The notes beneath the pieces were generated by a model. That model saw nothing but the letters and a program-made list of their open reading frames with translations. It did no database searches and was not told where the DNA came from. This document shows positions 35,556 through 46,901 of a DNA stretch of 64,000 bases, in pieces. This DNA is from Dolomedes plantarius (lineage: Eukaryota > Arthropoda > Arachnida > Araneae > Dolomedidae), in contig OU015499.1 of assembly GCA_907164885.2 (NCBI GenBank), positions 150,957,806 through 151,021,805 on the forward strand, in the 5' to 3' direction. A program made the translations under genes and the position numbers. The number at the start of each line of letters is the position of its first letter. Position 1 is the first letter of the stretch.

Positions 35556-36287
35556 TTAGCTGAATACCCGTGCTTCGCTACGGAGTACATTCAAATTAAA
35601 TACAACTGTCAATGTATGCAGTTAATTCCAAAAAACAGAACAAAAAATGTATTTATAAAAAATCGTAACGGATATTTATAGACAAAATAATGTAGAAGAA
35701 ATATTCAAATTAAATACAACGGTCAATGTATGCAATTAATTTGTATGTTTAATATCCATAAAATATACTCATTTGAAATAAATTCTTAAAAAACTTCCAT
35801 CTCAATTAGTTTAGTGGTTAAATTTTATCTTTTTACCTTATTTCAATATTTTTTTTGTCAATTTATTTCGTTGTTACGCACGTGACGCAAAATTAATTTA
35901 AAGTAACACAAGAAGAAAAGAAACGACGTGATCGGCATTTAATAAATTAAATTCTAAAAAATTAATCTTTAAAAATTCACCCCAAACTCAAAAATTGGAG
36001 GTAAAGATTCTAAAAAGATTTCATTTTAAAGGAAATTTTATGGTCTTTCTCGTGATATAAATTTTATAACCCTTAGATTATTATATTAAACGCAAACTTT
36101 AAAGAATGTTACAAAAACAGCTTAAAAATGAAATTAAAAAAAACTAAGAATTTTTCCAAAATCTTTCTTAGTGTGCACCCCTACACCATAAGAAGAATCG
36201 CCATGCAAAATGTCAGCCCTTTAGGTCCAGCGGTTTGGTCTGTGCGTTATATGTCAGTCAGTCTGTCAGTCACGGAACTGTTTTATA

Positions 36288-37082
36288 CAAGGTCTGACAA
36301 TAAAGTTCGGTGAATAGTCCTGTAACATTAACGTAGATGAAATATTAACGAAAGGTACCTTACTGTCCTTCGAAATAGTCACCTCCCATAACTATGCACC
36401 GCTGACATCTGCTATACATGTTCTGGAAACTTTGCAAGAAGTCTTCTTTTGGGATGGAGTTCAAAAGCCTCGTCACGTTTCGTTGGATGTCAGGAATATC
36501 GTCAAATCTCTTTCCTTTCAAAGCGAGTTTGAGTTGTGGGAATAGGAAGAAGTTTGGAGGATTGAGATCTGGCGAGTATGGTGGATGTTCAATTTGCACC
36601 ACCCCCTTTTTTGCCAGAAACTGTTTGACGATATTGGCTGTGTGAGGGCGAGCATTGTCGTGAACAAAAAACCATGAACCTTGTTGTGCGTACTGGGGTC
36701 GTACCCTGCGTAGACGTTTCATGAAACGGGTCAAAATTTCAATGTACCCTTCAGCATTCATCGTCGTTCCCTCAGGTAGAAATTCCTTGTGGATAATGCC
36801 TAGACTAATGCCTTGTGATCGTCATCCAAGTGATGTGGCACAAGACGGCAACACGTTTTTCTCATCCCTAAATTCTGGGTAACGATTTGCCGCACAGAAC
36901 AAACGCACTGAACAAGCACTTTGTAAAACAAGTCTTACACGGAACACAAACGACGCTCAACTGAACAACCTTGGGGGCAGATGGTCAACACCTGCCGCTA
37001 CGCAGGTGCAGCGCTTTGTTTCGCCAGTGTTGTCAGATCGGCCGTTCTGACTTCATTCACCGTACTTTACTGTCAGAGGTTG
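36288..37082 (-). mobile_element. Mariner element, deleted (795 bp)
   Basis: Inverted ends of about 29 bp (CAAGGTCTGACAATAAAG and, inverted, CAACCTCTGACAGTAAAG) are flanked by TA. The family is normally about 1.3 kb; here the N-terminal half of the gene is deleted. Confidence 0.88.
36360..36830 (-). pseudogene. Mariner transposase (DD34D type), C-terminal half, third Asp mutated
   Basis: From about 36830 the minus strand reads IIHKEFLPEGTTMNAEGYIE and continues open for 133 codons from the Met at 36761. The second Asp lies in FVHDNARPHTANIVKQF. Thirty-four residues on, where mariner has SPDLAPCDFFLFP, this copy has SPDLNPPNFFLFP, so the third catalytic Asp is Asn. The DNA-binding domain and first Asp are missing. 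Irreversibly inactive by inference. Confidence 0.9.
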
Positions 37083-37092
37083 TATATATAGA

Positions 37093-37608
37093 CTTGTTTC
37101 CATTACCTTATGTGAAAAATGATATGAGCCCAATAATTTTTAGTTCAGTCAGATAAAAGTAAATGCTGAAAGTAACAATGAGATAAATTTAAAATCCAAT
37201 TATCAAAACATAAAATTAATTAAAATTAAAATATAATGCGTCTGTTCAGAAAATATGTAACGAAAGTTTAGAAATTTAACATCAATCAGCCAGTAATTCG
37301 ATTCTATTAAGAACAAATGTGAATTAATGTAATCACTACGAAATTGTATCGTGAGTCAGGAAAGTAGTATGAAATGTCGCTTAAAACAACAAAGTTCCCT
37401 CTGACTGGGAAGAATTCATAAGTTTTTTTGTAACAAAAAAAAAAAAATAAATAAATAAATTTAAAAAAAAATCAGTCAGATATTATAAAACACCCAACGT
37501 GGTCCACTTGTACCGAAACTAGAATGATTCTTTTAAAATAGAATTTTAATAATTGGAAACAAACGCAAAATTTCGAGGTTCTATTTTCAAAGATAATCAC
37601 CCTGTTAA
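37093..37608. other. AT-rich sequence, no gene
   Basis: Includes the right part of the diverged direct repeat (37125-37320) and A-rich tracts. No coding support. Confidence 0.4.
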
Positions 37609-37813
37609 GGGTTGATTTATACAGGCACGTAAAGGGAACGTAACGGGAACGAGCCGAGCCCGAGCGCCGGATGCATGTGTTTATACAGAGACGGGAGTAG
37701 AAAGTGGCGGGAACGTGTTTCATTAGTTGCGAAAGATTTGTAACGTCATGGCGGGGTTTCATTTTTCAGTTAAAGATTTAGCCATTATCACACTTTTGTT
37801 AGAGGAGGAGAAC
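37609..37813 (+). mobile_element. 5' fragment of a Harbinger-like element
   Basis: Starts GGGTTGATTTATACAGGCACG after TTA/TAA and reaches an ATG at 37748 encoding MAGFHFSVKDLAIITLLLEE, which resembles the start of Harbinger transposases. It is cut at 37814 by a hAT-like tip. Assignment is tentative. Confidence 0.4.
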
Positions 37814-37870
37814 CAGGGCCGTGCTTAGGGGTGGACAAACTGGGTAACCGCCCAGGGCCACCATTTTTAT
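37814..37870 (+). mobile_element. hAT-like left terminus
   Basis: CAGGGCCGTGCTTAGGGGTG followed by ACCGCCCAGGGCC looks like the left tip of a hAT family. The right end could not be located. Confidence 0.4.
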
Positions 37871-38271
37871 TTCTCGTAGCAACACTTTTCTAAATGTTAC
37901 GGGTTTTTAAAGAAATCCCTCATTTTTCGCGGTTTCTATAATTCAACTTATAAAAATATATATGTTTAAATTTTTTCTAAAGAATCGCAGAAAGAATCCT
38001 AATTGACAAACTACTCTTTTGGGTTCGAAAAATTTCTCGGTTAAAAAAAAAAGATTTATCTTCAATTCAGTTAAAGTAAACCCTCGATTATCAATTTTAT
38101 TTCAATATCAGTTTCTACTATCTGTCAGTCACTACATACAGTCATTTGAAGAATTATAAACCGTTTCGTCGGACTTTGTTCGTTCTCACGGAATAGTTAT
38201 AAACTGAGAAAAACTTGAACATATCCTTGTGAACGATTATTTGTCAATCAAATGGTTAAATTGACCAAAAT

Positions 38272-38532
38272 TTATCCGTTATATTTCCGTGATTTTTCAT
38301 TCTCAACAATTTGCAATTGATCCTGGCTTGTTATACCAACTTCAATAAATATTATTTTTCTTTTTTTTTTATCGTGAATAACAATATCAGGCCTATTAGC
38401 TGATTGTTTTGTAGATGTTGCAACTGTTGTATCCACTCTTACTTCAACGTCTATATTTGCATTAATTTCTTGTATTGAGTGATTTCTTAAACGTTTACTT
38501 CTTTTTAAACCATATTTATTGCAGACTCTCAA
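38272..38532 (-). pseudogene. Restriction-like endonuclease domain of an R2/R4-type LINE
   Basis: The 86-codon minus-strand frame contains KQSANRPDIVIHDKKKRK followed by IIFIEVGITSQDQLQIVENE and EKSRKYNG. The order [N/R]-x-PDI...I-[DE]-V-x-I...E-x-EK..KY is the C-terminal restriction-like endonuclease signature of R2/R4/Dong-clade non-LTR retrotransposons. No reverse transcriptase was found nearby, so this is an isolated 3' piece. Assigned from motif memory only. Confidence 0.5.
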
Positions 38533-38539
38533 AATAATA

Positions 38540-40149
38540 ACAATAAATAAAGAAAAACATACGTAATTAGAAATTCAATGCAACGGAGAGAGATTATAAA
38601 TAGTACAGTAATATAACTTTAATTTTGCAATTACATACAATATTGTTATGAGACAATTTTGCATGATAAATCAATATTATGTAAAAATAGATCTTATAAT
38701 ACTTACTATTTATTTATAAATTCCTACTTAAGTTGTATTATAATTAAATTCAGCTAAATTACGTCCTAGAAAGCCATGGATTTACGAAATATAGATTTTT
38801 TGTGTTCATACGATAGATTAATGAAGAAGCTAAAATAAAACTGACGGATTTTACACTGTACTGATATTTTGTTTAAAAAAAGTTCATTAAAGAAGGAAAT
38901 GTAAAATAAACTTTCTATTCGATTTGGGGGACCCCCTCTGATGTGGAGGTCCTGCCTTAGTCAGGCTCTGATTATATCTTGAATAGCCACTTTTTACTTT
39001 CTGCCATGAACGAGAGACCGCCGAGCAGTGAACGACTTCCTGCTTCGAATCGTTGGCTCCGATTCTCGGCCGGGAATCTCGGCCAATAATTTGAAGTGGC
39101 ACTCTATTTGAATTTTATACAAACACAGTTTATACATGAAACAATGTTTATTGAATTCGTTGCACATATAGAATTTGCTTTTACAGCAATAAGCATACGT
39201 ACTACTTGTACGGAATATATAAATACAGCTTTCAAGAACAATATATTTTCAATACTCACAACCCAGCAGAGAGTCAAAACCAGCAGTACTGCCACGTAAA
39301 CTTTGGGCCTGCTAAACACTAGCGCAGGATAACACCTTTTCAACCTTAACAACTTTTTTTTATTAATGACGCTGCATGGTATTTATACTAAGCGCGTATG
39401 CCGAAATTAGCATATCTAAAGCAGCTTCTTTAATTCATTCACTCAAAAGTTCGATTCTTGTGAATCGAATCTTGTGTATACCTTACAAATTTCAGTTTTT
39501 AAAATATAATTTTTTAAAAAATGTTTATAAAATTTTAAGCGGTATTTAATATAGTTATACTTTTATGAATATACATACAAAATTTCATATCTGTAAGTGA
39601 AAAAATATCGGAAATCGCTTTGTAATGTCCAATATCCCCTTAGGACAGAATATGCGAGGTGTAAAAGAAAGAACTTTGTTGTTTTATAATTGTTTACAGA
39701 GCCACGTAGAATAATATCCCAGTGTTTTGACAGCAGGAGGTGCAAAATGTGTGGAAAAAAAAAAGGCGCAATTCATCGATTCTGAGAGATGATAGCATAA
39801 CAACATGAATCTTTCTAATGCGCCATGAATCAAATTGAAAGCATTGGCGTCCACAAACGGACTTGGCTGACTCATCAGTCGTGGCCTCGAATTCGAGCAG
39901 TTGTTTACATTCAGGCTCTCAAAGACGATACTTTATTATCAACGGCTGTAATTTTCATTCGATGTTCTGACGATTCCCAGAGCCATTGCTTTATGCCAGA
40001 TCGCACTATTCTGACATCAACATGAACGCTGCTGAGTCATTAGAGCACCGAATGGGTCTCGATTATGCCATGCTGACTAGGAGTTATGGTTTCGAAATGA
40101 GGCCGAAAGAAACAAATTGAGCAACTGATAGCGCCGGAAGGTTATAAAT
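38540..40149. other. Intronic sequence with no supported gene
   Basis: Short frames occur but none shows a domain. The GC-richer patch 38930-39090 (CGATTCTCGGCCGGGAATC) may be the end of a further repeat. Confidence 0.35.
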
Positions 40150-40347
40150 TTAACCCTTCAGCGGGCGGTGCCCGTGTATGAAGTGCGACATTTTCGTAAT
40201 TTTGAATGGTTTGTTTTTACAAGTAAGGTTTGAATGTTCTAAAACAGGGGTTCCCAAACTTATCCAAGTCGTGGCACCCGTAAGAGAATTAGAATTTTTT
40301 CACGGCACCCTCGTCATATAATATCTATCTGTGGTATACTATTATTA

Positions 40348-41138
40348 TCTATATATATAAAACAGTTCCGTAACTGACTCATTCATTCATTCATTCATTC
40401 ACTGACTGACTGACATACAACGCACAGACCAAACCGCTGGACCTAAAGGGCTGAAATTTTGCATGGCGATTCTTCTTATAGTGTAGGGGTGCACTAAGAG
40501 AGATTTTTGAAAAATTCTTCTTAGATTTTTTTAAATTAAATTTTTAGGTTTTTTTTAAACTTTGTTTAAGTTTGCATTTAAAATAATAATTTGAGGGTTA
40601 TAAAATTTATATCACGAGAAAGATCATACAAATTCCTTTAAAATGAAATCTTTTTCGAATCTTTACCTTCATTTCCTGATTTTTGGTGAATTTTTAAAGA
40701 TTAATTTTTAGAATTTAATTTATTAAATGCTGATCACGTGACTTCTTTTTCTGGTACTTTAAATAAATTTATCGTCACATGCATAAAAACTAAATAGACA
40801 AAAAATAATTTTTTTTTCTTGCTAATGCGGCAGACGATTGGACATTATCCAAAAAAATATTAAAATACAGTAAAAGAAATGTTCTAGAAACTGTACTATA
40901 TTAACTGTACTATATTCTTTAGTATTCTTTATATTAGATTTAATTTGAATATCTTCTTCTACATTATTTTGTCTATAAAAATATCCCTTACGATTTTTTT
41001 ATAAATATATATATATTTTACATCAATTATATACATTGATCGTCGTATTTATTATATATATATTGGCATTAATTGCATACATTCACCGATGTTTTTACTT
41101 TGAATGTACTCCGTAGCGAAGTGCGGGTTTTCAGCTAG
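40348..41138 (+). mobile_element. Helitron family A, copy 6, complete (791 bp)
   Basis: The best-preserved copy: A|TCTATATATATAAAACAG at the left and CCGTAGCGAAGTGCGGG, then TTTTCAGCTAG|T at the right. It therefore has 5' TC, a 3' hairpin, the CTAG end and insertion between A and T. (ATTC)n and (GACT)n motifs follow the 5' end. Non-coding, so mobilised in trans if at all. Confidence 0.93.
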
Positions 41139-41265
41139 TATAGTATATTATGCATGATATGTATATATTTCATATTTGTACGACTGTGAAGAAGAAATTA
41201 GAGAAGTGGTAAGAACATTAATAAATTAATAGGACTTGTGTTTAGAAATCCCGCAAGTACTTTAA

Positions 41266-41985
41266 GGGGACAGTGGACTTCCAAAATTGTGAAATTTGTC
41301 CAAAAATTCGATATTTTTATTTTATTGAATTGTGAAACTACGGACGAGTAGGAATGTGTTGTAAAAAGAATTTTTAATTTCTGCGATTACTTTCCTAGTT
41401 ATAGGCAATTGTATTTAATTTAGATATTATGTGGTTACTAATAGCAATAATTTTAAATGTGTTTTTCTCAAAATAAAAATTTTCGTGTCATACGAATATT
41501 CAAACTGCTCCGGGCGCATTTCTAATTATCGTATTGCTTTGAAATTTAAGTTTTATATACTTAACACTATATCAAATAAATCATATTGAAAATAATTTTG
41601 CTCCGTAGCTCAGAATTTCTAAATTTTGTACTCGAAAAGATTATTTATAGGTATTTTGCGTCATAAAAAGGGTGTTTGCACTATTATTAATTTTTTCTCT
41701 TTATATTTTTAATGAATGCTTAAAATAAGCAATAAGTTTCATTGTTAGTTCTATAAGGTATCCTGTAAATAAAAATTACCATAGTATATGCAAAAGAAAT
41801 GCGCATGGAACATTTTTAATGAGGCCAATTTTTGATATAATTAATAATTCATAATTCATAAATTATTAATATTTCATCGTTAAATTTTAACCATTTTAAC
41901 ATATCTATAGTACTAATCACATATTTAAATTTCAAGCAAATCCATTGAAAACAAAAAAAGTTAGGTTTGAAGGTCCACTGTCCCC
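41266..41985 (-). mobile_element. TTAA-flanked element P, copy 3 (720 bp)
   Basis: GGGGACAGTGGAC...GTCCACTGTCCCC between perfect TTAA duplications. It is inverted relative to copies 1 and 2 and lacks the palindrome-bearing segment of copy 2. Confidence 0.93.
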
Positions 41986-42202
41986 TTAATTGTAATTAAT
42001 AGGAAAACATATTGATAAAATTAATAACAAAATTTCCTTCCAAATGCTCTTGGTATATATGTGTTTAGTTTTAGTGTGACGGGTGAGCCTGCTGCTCACT
42101 GCACAATTGTTCGAATCGCGGAATAAAGCTTCATACAGCTACTGTCATTTCTTTTTTGACATTAATTTTCGAACGATATTTGCTCTTTATAACAGCAACT
42201 GC

Positions 42203-42562
42203 CTAAAACCCAACTTCGCACAGATATGAAGTTGCAAAGGGAATGAGAACCCTTATAGCTTTTGAACTTAGAATGGGATACTCATTTTTTATAGATATCC
42301 AAAACTCCGTCAAACCGAAACAAGCGAATTTCGCCTTCAGGCTTTTGTCACTCGATAGCTCAATTAGATTTTCTTCCTCTTGTGAAGTTAATTCTTTTGG
42401 AGCTTCAACATGGAACGGATCTTGGATCCACGCAAACTTCTCGGTTTGGTCTTCTGCGAAGTACTTTGCGAACCAGTCGGTTCGTTGTGATAGGTGCTCT
42501 GCGAAAACTGTCAGCATGCTATGTGAAACCATTTCTCCACTGCAGACCATGTACTTCTGCAA
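42203..42562 (-). pseudogene. hAT C transposase, C-terminal third
   Basis: A 119-codon frame includes WIQDPFHVEAPKELTSQEEE, then LIELSSDKSLKAKF and FWISIKNEYPILSSKAIRVL, and ends IPFATSYLCEVGF. This is the region around the hAT C-terminal dimerisation domain of ZBED5/FAM200-like transposases. The frame is cut at the 42603 insertion on its upstream side and lacks the last block after CEVGF. Confidence 0.82.
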
Positions 42563-42602
42563 TGCAGAGGTCTTTTGGAGTTATATCGGAAATATAGTTA
42601 TA

Positions 42603-43652
42603 CAGAGGCTGTTCACACATTTTTTAGACGATGTATATTGTATTCACAAAACTAAATTACATAAAATTCTTGTGTTTTAAATGTTCTGTTTGGCATCCCT
42701 TATTCTGAACTATCTTTCGACACCGCAATTTCCAGGATAATAATGCCTTTTGAAGTGTCAGAAGAGGTATTCTATCCCATTCCTCCTGAACAGCTTTCCA
42801 GAGTCCTGTAAGGGTTTTGGGACGACGTTTGGATAATGCAGATTTTAAAAGTCCGAAAGCACAAAAATCCATAGGTGATACATCGGGAGATTTAGTAGGG
42901 ATGTCAGTGAAGGGTATGGCCTTGATACCAGTTTTTTGTTCCATTTCTTTTAGGAAATTTACAGTGTATTTTGATGTGTGACTGCTAGCTTTGTCCTGAT
43001 GGAGTCTCACAGATTGATGGCACTGTGGGTAAAGCGATGGTATTTCATTCAGAAAAATTGGCGATAAAATATGTTCCTGATAGTATTTGAAGTTAATCTT
43101 GACATTTTTTTCCACTCTCTTTATTTTGAACTTGCCATTATAAGAAAAACCAGCAACAATCATGAATCCCTTAGAAAAACTTTCTTTCGATTCTTTGAAC
43201 CATGTACTGAAATTATTTTCTCCCCTTTTATGATAATAAATGGCTCATTTTTTGTTGCAATCATTTAAATACACCCATGATTCAGCTATTGTGACAATTG
43301 TTTTCCATTTTTCTTTGGATAAGTGTTTCTCATATAGAATTCTACAGAGTGTCCTGCGTTCAGCGATATGATTTGGAAGAAGACGATGTACATTTTTTTC
43401 ACAAAACCATGAATCTCACATCGATTTTGGATAACGGAGTATGCATATTTCTCTTCGGAAAGAGCATAAATGTAGCCTTCGAACCACTGCTTTGTTAGAA
43501 ACGCATCTTTGAATAAAAACAAAACTTTCAAGCCGCTGACGATAATTTTGACTTTTAAAAACATAGTACAATTGCAATTATTTCTTTTGCAGCAAACGAT
43601 TTTTTTATTACCGCTTACCAAAATCGTCTAAAAAATGTGCGAACAGCCTCTG
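42603..43652 (-). mobile_element. Tc1/mariner element of DD41D type (1050 bp)
   Basis: Inverted ends CAGAGGCTGTTC[AG]CACATTT extend over about 30 bp and are flanked by TA (42601-42602 and 43653-43654). It contains a nearly complete transposase catalytic region on the minus strand. Confidence 0.92.
42657..43420 (-). pseudogene. DD41D transposase, rosa-like, with one nonsense codon
   Basis: Reading from about 43380: LLPNHIAERRTLCRILYEKH, ...WVYLNDCNKK, TGA (43247-43245), then AIYYHKRGENNFSTWFKESK and an open frame to 42657. The catalytic residues are Asp in YLND, Asp in RLHQDKASSHT and Asp in SPDVSPMDFCAFG. Forty-one residues separate the last two, the spacing of the DD41D (rosa) family. After the TGA the reading frame is open for about 195 codons. 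The N-terminal DNA-binding part is eroded. Confidence 0.82.
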
Positions 43653-44279
43653 TAGGGTGCCGCGGCACACACTTTGGGAACCCCTATTCTAAACAGTTTC
43701 TATTGATAGCTACACCCTTTCTAATGCAGGTCCGATTTTCTGACCCTTGTATTCCTTTCCATTCATTATTAGTCGCGATTTAACAGTGGTAAACCAGCGA
43801 TTATACTGGATTGCAATACGACAAAATTATGAGTTGACGTAGAAGATCCAATGTGCAGCTATGACACGGTTTTCCGCATATCACGAAGATGGACAATTTC
43901 GTTGTTTTTGGGGGTTTTTGGACATAATAGGAATCCATTCGAAAGTTGTCCTTAAATGCATTAAATCGGACTGTTTCGAAATAAGGCGATTGTATCTGCA
44001 TTTTTTGGCCTTTAATTATAGGTAGATCTCAATATTGTCAACATTTTATATCTTGTCATAAAACGCAGAATTATTATTTTCAATTTAAAAAAAAAATCAT
44101 TACAAAAGGAATAATGAAGTTTGAAAGAGACGTTGCACTTTGTGCCACGCGCGCCTGCTGGGGTTCCCAAAAATTGGCGCGCCCGCTGAAGGGTTAAAGC
44201 GATTGTACCACTCATACACTTGTGTTCTTGATAACGATGCATACCTATATACTCTTCGAATCATCGCTAAAGTTTCGGT

Positions 44280-44316
44280 AGCGGATTTACCTAATTTGTA
44301 ATTGGGTAAATCCGCT
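44280..44316. repeat. Short hairpin
   Basis: AGCGGATTTACC and GGTAAATCCGCT form a stem with an AATTTGTAATT top; only one mismatched pair. Role unknown. Confidence 0.6.
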
Positions 44317-44555
44317 AAAATTTAATGTTACAACGTAGTAAATTTTTTTATACAATGCCTTCTCAGTAAATGAAAATTACTAAGGCGTTTTGATATGCAA
44401 ACGACTAAAAAACCAGTTTAAACTGGCTTTAACAAGAGTCGAGATGTCACTCTTTCTAGCCAGGCGATAAGTTGTAAAAAAATACTATTTATTCTGTTGT
44501 TATAAAAAAAAATTATTTAAAAAAAGTTACAAATGGAGGTTAATATGAAATAGTC

Positions 44556-45386
44556 GGGTAATATGGAATAGGCGATTTAAACCATTGAAAAACTAATTAG
44601 ACTTCATAAAACATAGTTATTTTTAACTCTAAAAACCATATTTTTAAGATTATGTGTAAGTCATTTCTGCTTCTAGTCCATTTACTAAAGTCACAGGTTT
44701 AATCTTCTTGCTCTGCTCCGGTACAGTCAAGGTGAGCCCGCAGAGAACAGCCGAAGCATTGAATCCAAAGATCCCCTCATTGATCTTCGGAGAATTTTCC
44801 GTTACAGAAGATACATTCAGCGTCTTTGTTTTCCGGTTCTTTGGTTGATGGCATGAAGTCCATTACAGATGATACATCAGAATGGAAAGATTCATCGCTG
44901 CTAACACTGGAGTCATCTGTAGTAGGTTTAGGTCTAGAAGGTCGGTCTAGGTTTAATTTCTTAACAGGGGGTTACTATAGAAGATCCAGTTTTCCTGCCT
45001 CTAAGGGGATTATGGAATACCTAGTATTCCATAATACCCGACACGCCATCATGGAAAATGAACCTTTAAATTTATGGACAAAACATTGTCAGCTATAAAA
45101 CGACCACATTATAACAAACTACAATTCTTTTAGTTTACATTATGCTTAACATCAATGTTCAAGTCACATATGTGCTAGTAGGTTAAAATGTTTGAAAACG
45201 TACCTGCAAAAACTCTCAGAAAATCACAAAACACATTTTGTTCTGTAGCAAGTGGTACGACAACAACAAGCGGTCAACTCTCAGTGCACTGCATCATGGG
45301 AGTCTTTCTTGAGTAGTTCATGGTATTCCCTTGTCATAGCAGCACCAAACAGAGTTGAAACCTCTGTATTCCATAATACCCTCCTC
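44556..45386 (-). mobile_element. Pogo-like fragment with TATGGAATA inverted motifs
   Basis: GGGTAATATGGAATA at 44556 and GGGTATTATGGAATA in inverse at 45362-45380 suggest element ends; an internal hairpin (ATTATGGAATAC...) lies at 45009-45037. A transposase tail is encoded on the minus strand. Boundaries are tentative. Confidence 0.4.
44672..44960 (-). pseudogene. Pogo-like transposase C-terminus with PHD-type zinc finger
   Basis: The minus-strand frame reads RPSRPKPTTDDSSVSSDESF and then DAECIFCNGKFSEDQ, a TGA, GDLWIQCFGCSLRAHLDCTG, AEQED, a TAA, and TCDFS. The pattern C-x2-C...W-x-x-C-x2-C...H-x2-C...C-x2-[C>S] is a PHD-like finger found at the C-terminus of some arthropod pogo/DDE-1 proteins, judged from memory. 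Two in-frame stops and the loss of the last Cys show decay. Confidence 0.6.
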
Positions 45387-45397
45387 TCTTCTATATA

Positions 45398-46612
45398 CAC
45401 TGAAGTGCCACTGAATTAGGGATACCTACCTAGTAACGAGTTGGGCCTCCTCTGGCCTTGATAACGGCTGCCACACGACGAGGCATAGATTCAACAAGTT
45501 TCTGGAAACGTTCCACGAGAATGGATTACCAAATATTGGCTAAAGCTGTCCATAATTCAGTAAGGTTCTTTGGTGCTGTGTGATGGCCTTTCACGCCTTG
45601 TTCCAAAACATCCCAAAGATGCTCAATAGGATTTAAGTCTGGGCGGTCTAGGTGGCCAATTCATGAAGTCAGAGGAATGCTCATCCAACCAGCCAGTAGC
45701 CAATCCGGACTTGTGAGAGGTACAGTTGTCTTGCTGGAAAACTCCATTACCGTGCGGATAACAGAACAGCATAAACGGATGGAGGTTATCACCCAGCAAC
45801 TCTACGTACCGAATTGCATTGAGGGAGGTTGGTACACGCACCAAAGATCCCAAACTGTGCCATGAAAAAACACCCCCGACCATGGTTGAGCCACCATGCC
45901 CTTGTACAGTTCCAGCCAGGCATGCAGGATCCATGGCTTCATGAGCCTGTCGCGATATTCTCAGCCTCCCGTCGGCGTTAAGTAGTCGGAATCGAGACTC
46001 ATCACTCCATGCTACTCGTTTCCAGTCCTCTACACTCCCGTCTCTGTGCTCTCTTGCCCAGGCAAGACGTGCAGCCCGATGGCGAGTATAGAGCAATGGT
46101 ACTCTCGTAGGTCGACGGCTCCCGAAACCCATACGGTGAAGCGAGCGTTGCACAGTCCGTTTACTGACTGCACGACTGGCACCGTCATTAAACTGGGTGG
46201 TAATTTGAGCTAATGTTTGGCTTCGCTGGCTACGTACAATACGCCTGAGCCGTCTTTCACCACGCACTGTCAAGTCTAATTGTCCTTTGCAGTTTGCCCG
46301 ATCGCTAGTTTTTTTCCACCATCCATGTATTCTTGGTATACTCTTGACACTGTCGACCTTGAAAATCCTAGCTGTCTGACGATTTCCGAAATTGAATGGC
46401 CCATGCGTCGCGACCTACGATTTGTCCGCGATCGAAGGCGTCTAAATCAGGCAGTTTACCCACACTGGCAATTCCAACAACTAATTCAGAACAACCACAG
46501 TACGCGTTATATATTCAGTTACCACAGCGCCCTCACCACAGCGCATACGTGATGCGCAGTGCTACACAATTTACATAGGCTTTGCTATCCCTAATTCAGT
46601 GGCACTTCAGTG
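45398..46612 (-). mobile_element. DD36E Tc1-like element, copy 1, decayed (1215 bp)
   Basis: Ends CACTGAAGTGCCACTGAATT both ways, flanked by TA. The minus-strand transposase matches the intact copy at 48632-49672 but has a frameshift before MNWPPRPPRL (about 45655) and another near 46270, leaving a 216-codon open piece (45623-46273) with the first two Asp residues. It lies about 290 bases upstream of the BTB exon. Confidence 0.93.
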
Positions 46613-46901
46613 TAAATGAGCTATAAGTATTGAAAAAACTTTTATCTATTTCATATACGAACTGATGATGATGCGGCTGCAAATAATATTTCCCCATTTA
46701 TTCTCGTTTCAAACACGTATCGTTTTACTTTAGACACGCAATTTTCGGACCAGAAGTGTGCTTTAATCACTCGTATATAGTACTATTATCACCTCATTGC
46801 TGCCGAACCCCAATATAAGAAACCATTGTAAAGTAATACAATATGAAATGAATTTCTAATTTTGCCAACGGATAATCACCCTTTCTCCTCTTCTTTTGCA
46901 G

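Larger units (their letters stand above)
35556..37092 (-). mobile_element. Helitron family A, copy 5, interrupted by a mariner
   Basis: The plus strand reads A|TTAGCTGAATACCCG (minus-strand 3' end CTAA) and the 5' tip is split: GTTTTATA at 36281-36287 resumes as TATATAGA at 37085-37092 beyond the mariner. Interior order matches other copies. Non-coding. Confidence 0.78.
40245..43686 (-). mobile_element. hAT element C carrying three further insertions
   Basis: Begins CAGGGGTTCCCAAACTT and ends GTGTGCCGCGG...TTTGGGAACCCCTA; flanks TTCTAAAA and TTCTAAAC agree at 7 of 8 positions. The uninterrupted host sequence is present at about 50008-50030 in piggyBac copy 2, an empty site. Helitron copy 6, element P copy 3 and a DD41D element lie inside. 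Confidence 0.92.
40154..44193. mobile_element. piggyBac-type element 1 with a nested hAT
   Basis: Starts CCCTTCAGCGGGCG and ends CGCCCGCTGAAGGG, with TTAA on both sides (40150-40153 and 44194-44197), the piggyBac signature. About 590 bases of the element itself remain; the rest is hAT C and its insertions. The second copy at 49930 encodes a recognisable piggyBac transposase fragment. Confidence 0.9.

Noticed and set aside
46862..46901. Extension of the BTB frame upstream to 46862
   Set aside because: It starts at TTG and runs through a pyrimidine tract ending in TTGCAG, so this segment is intron.
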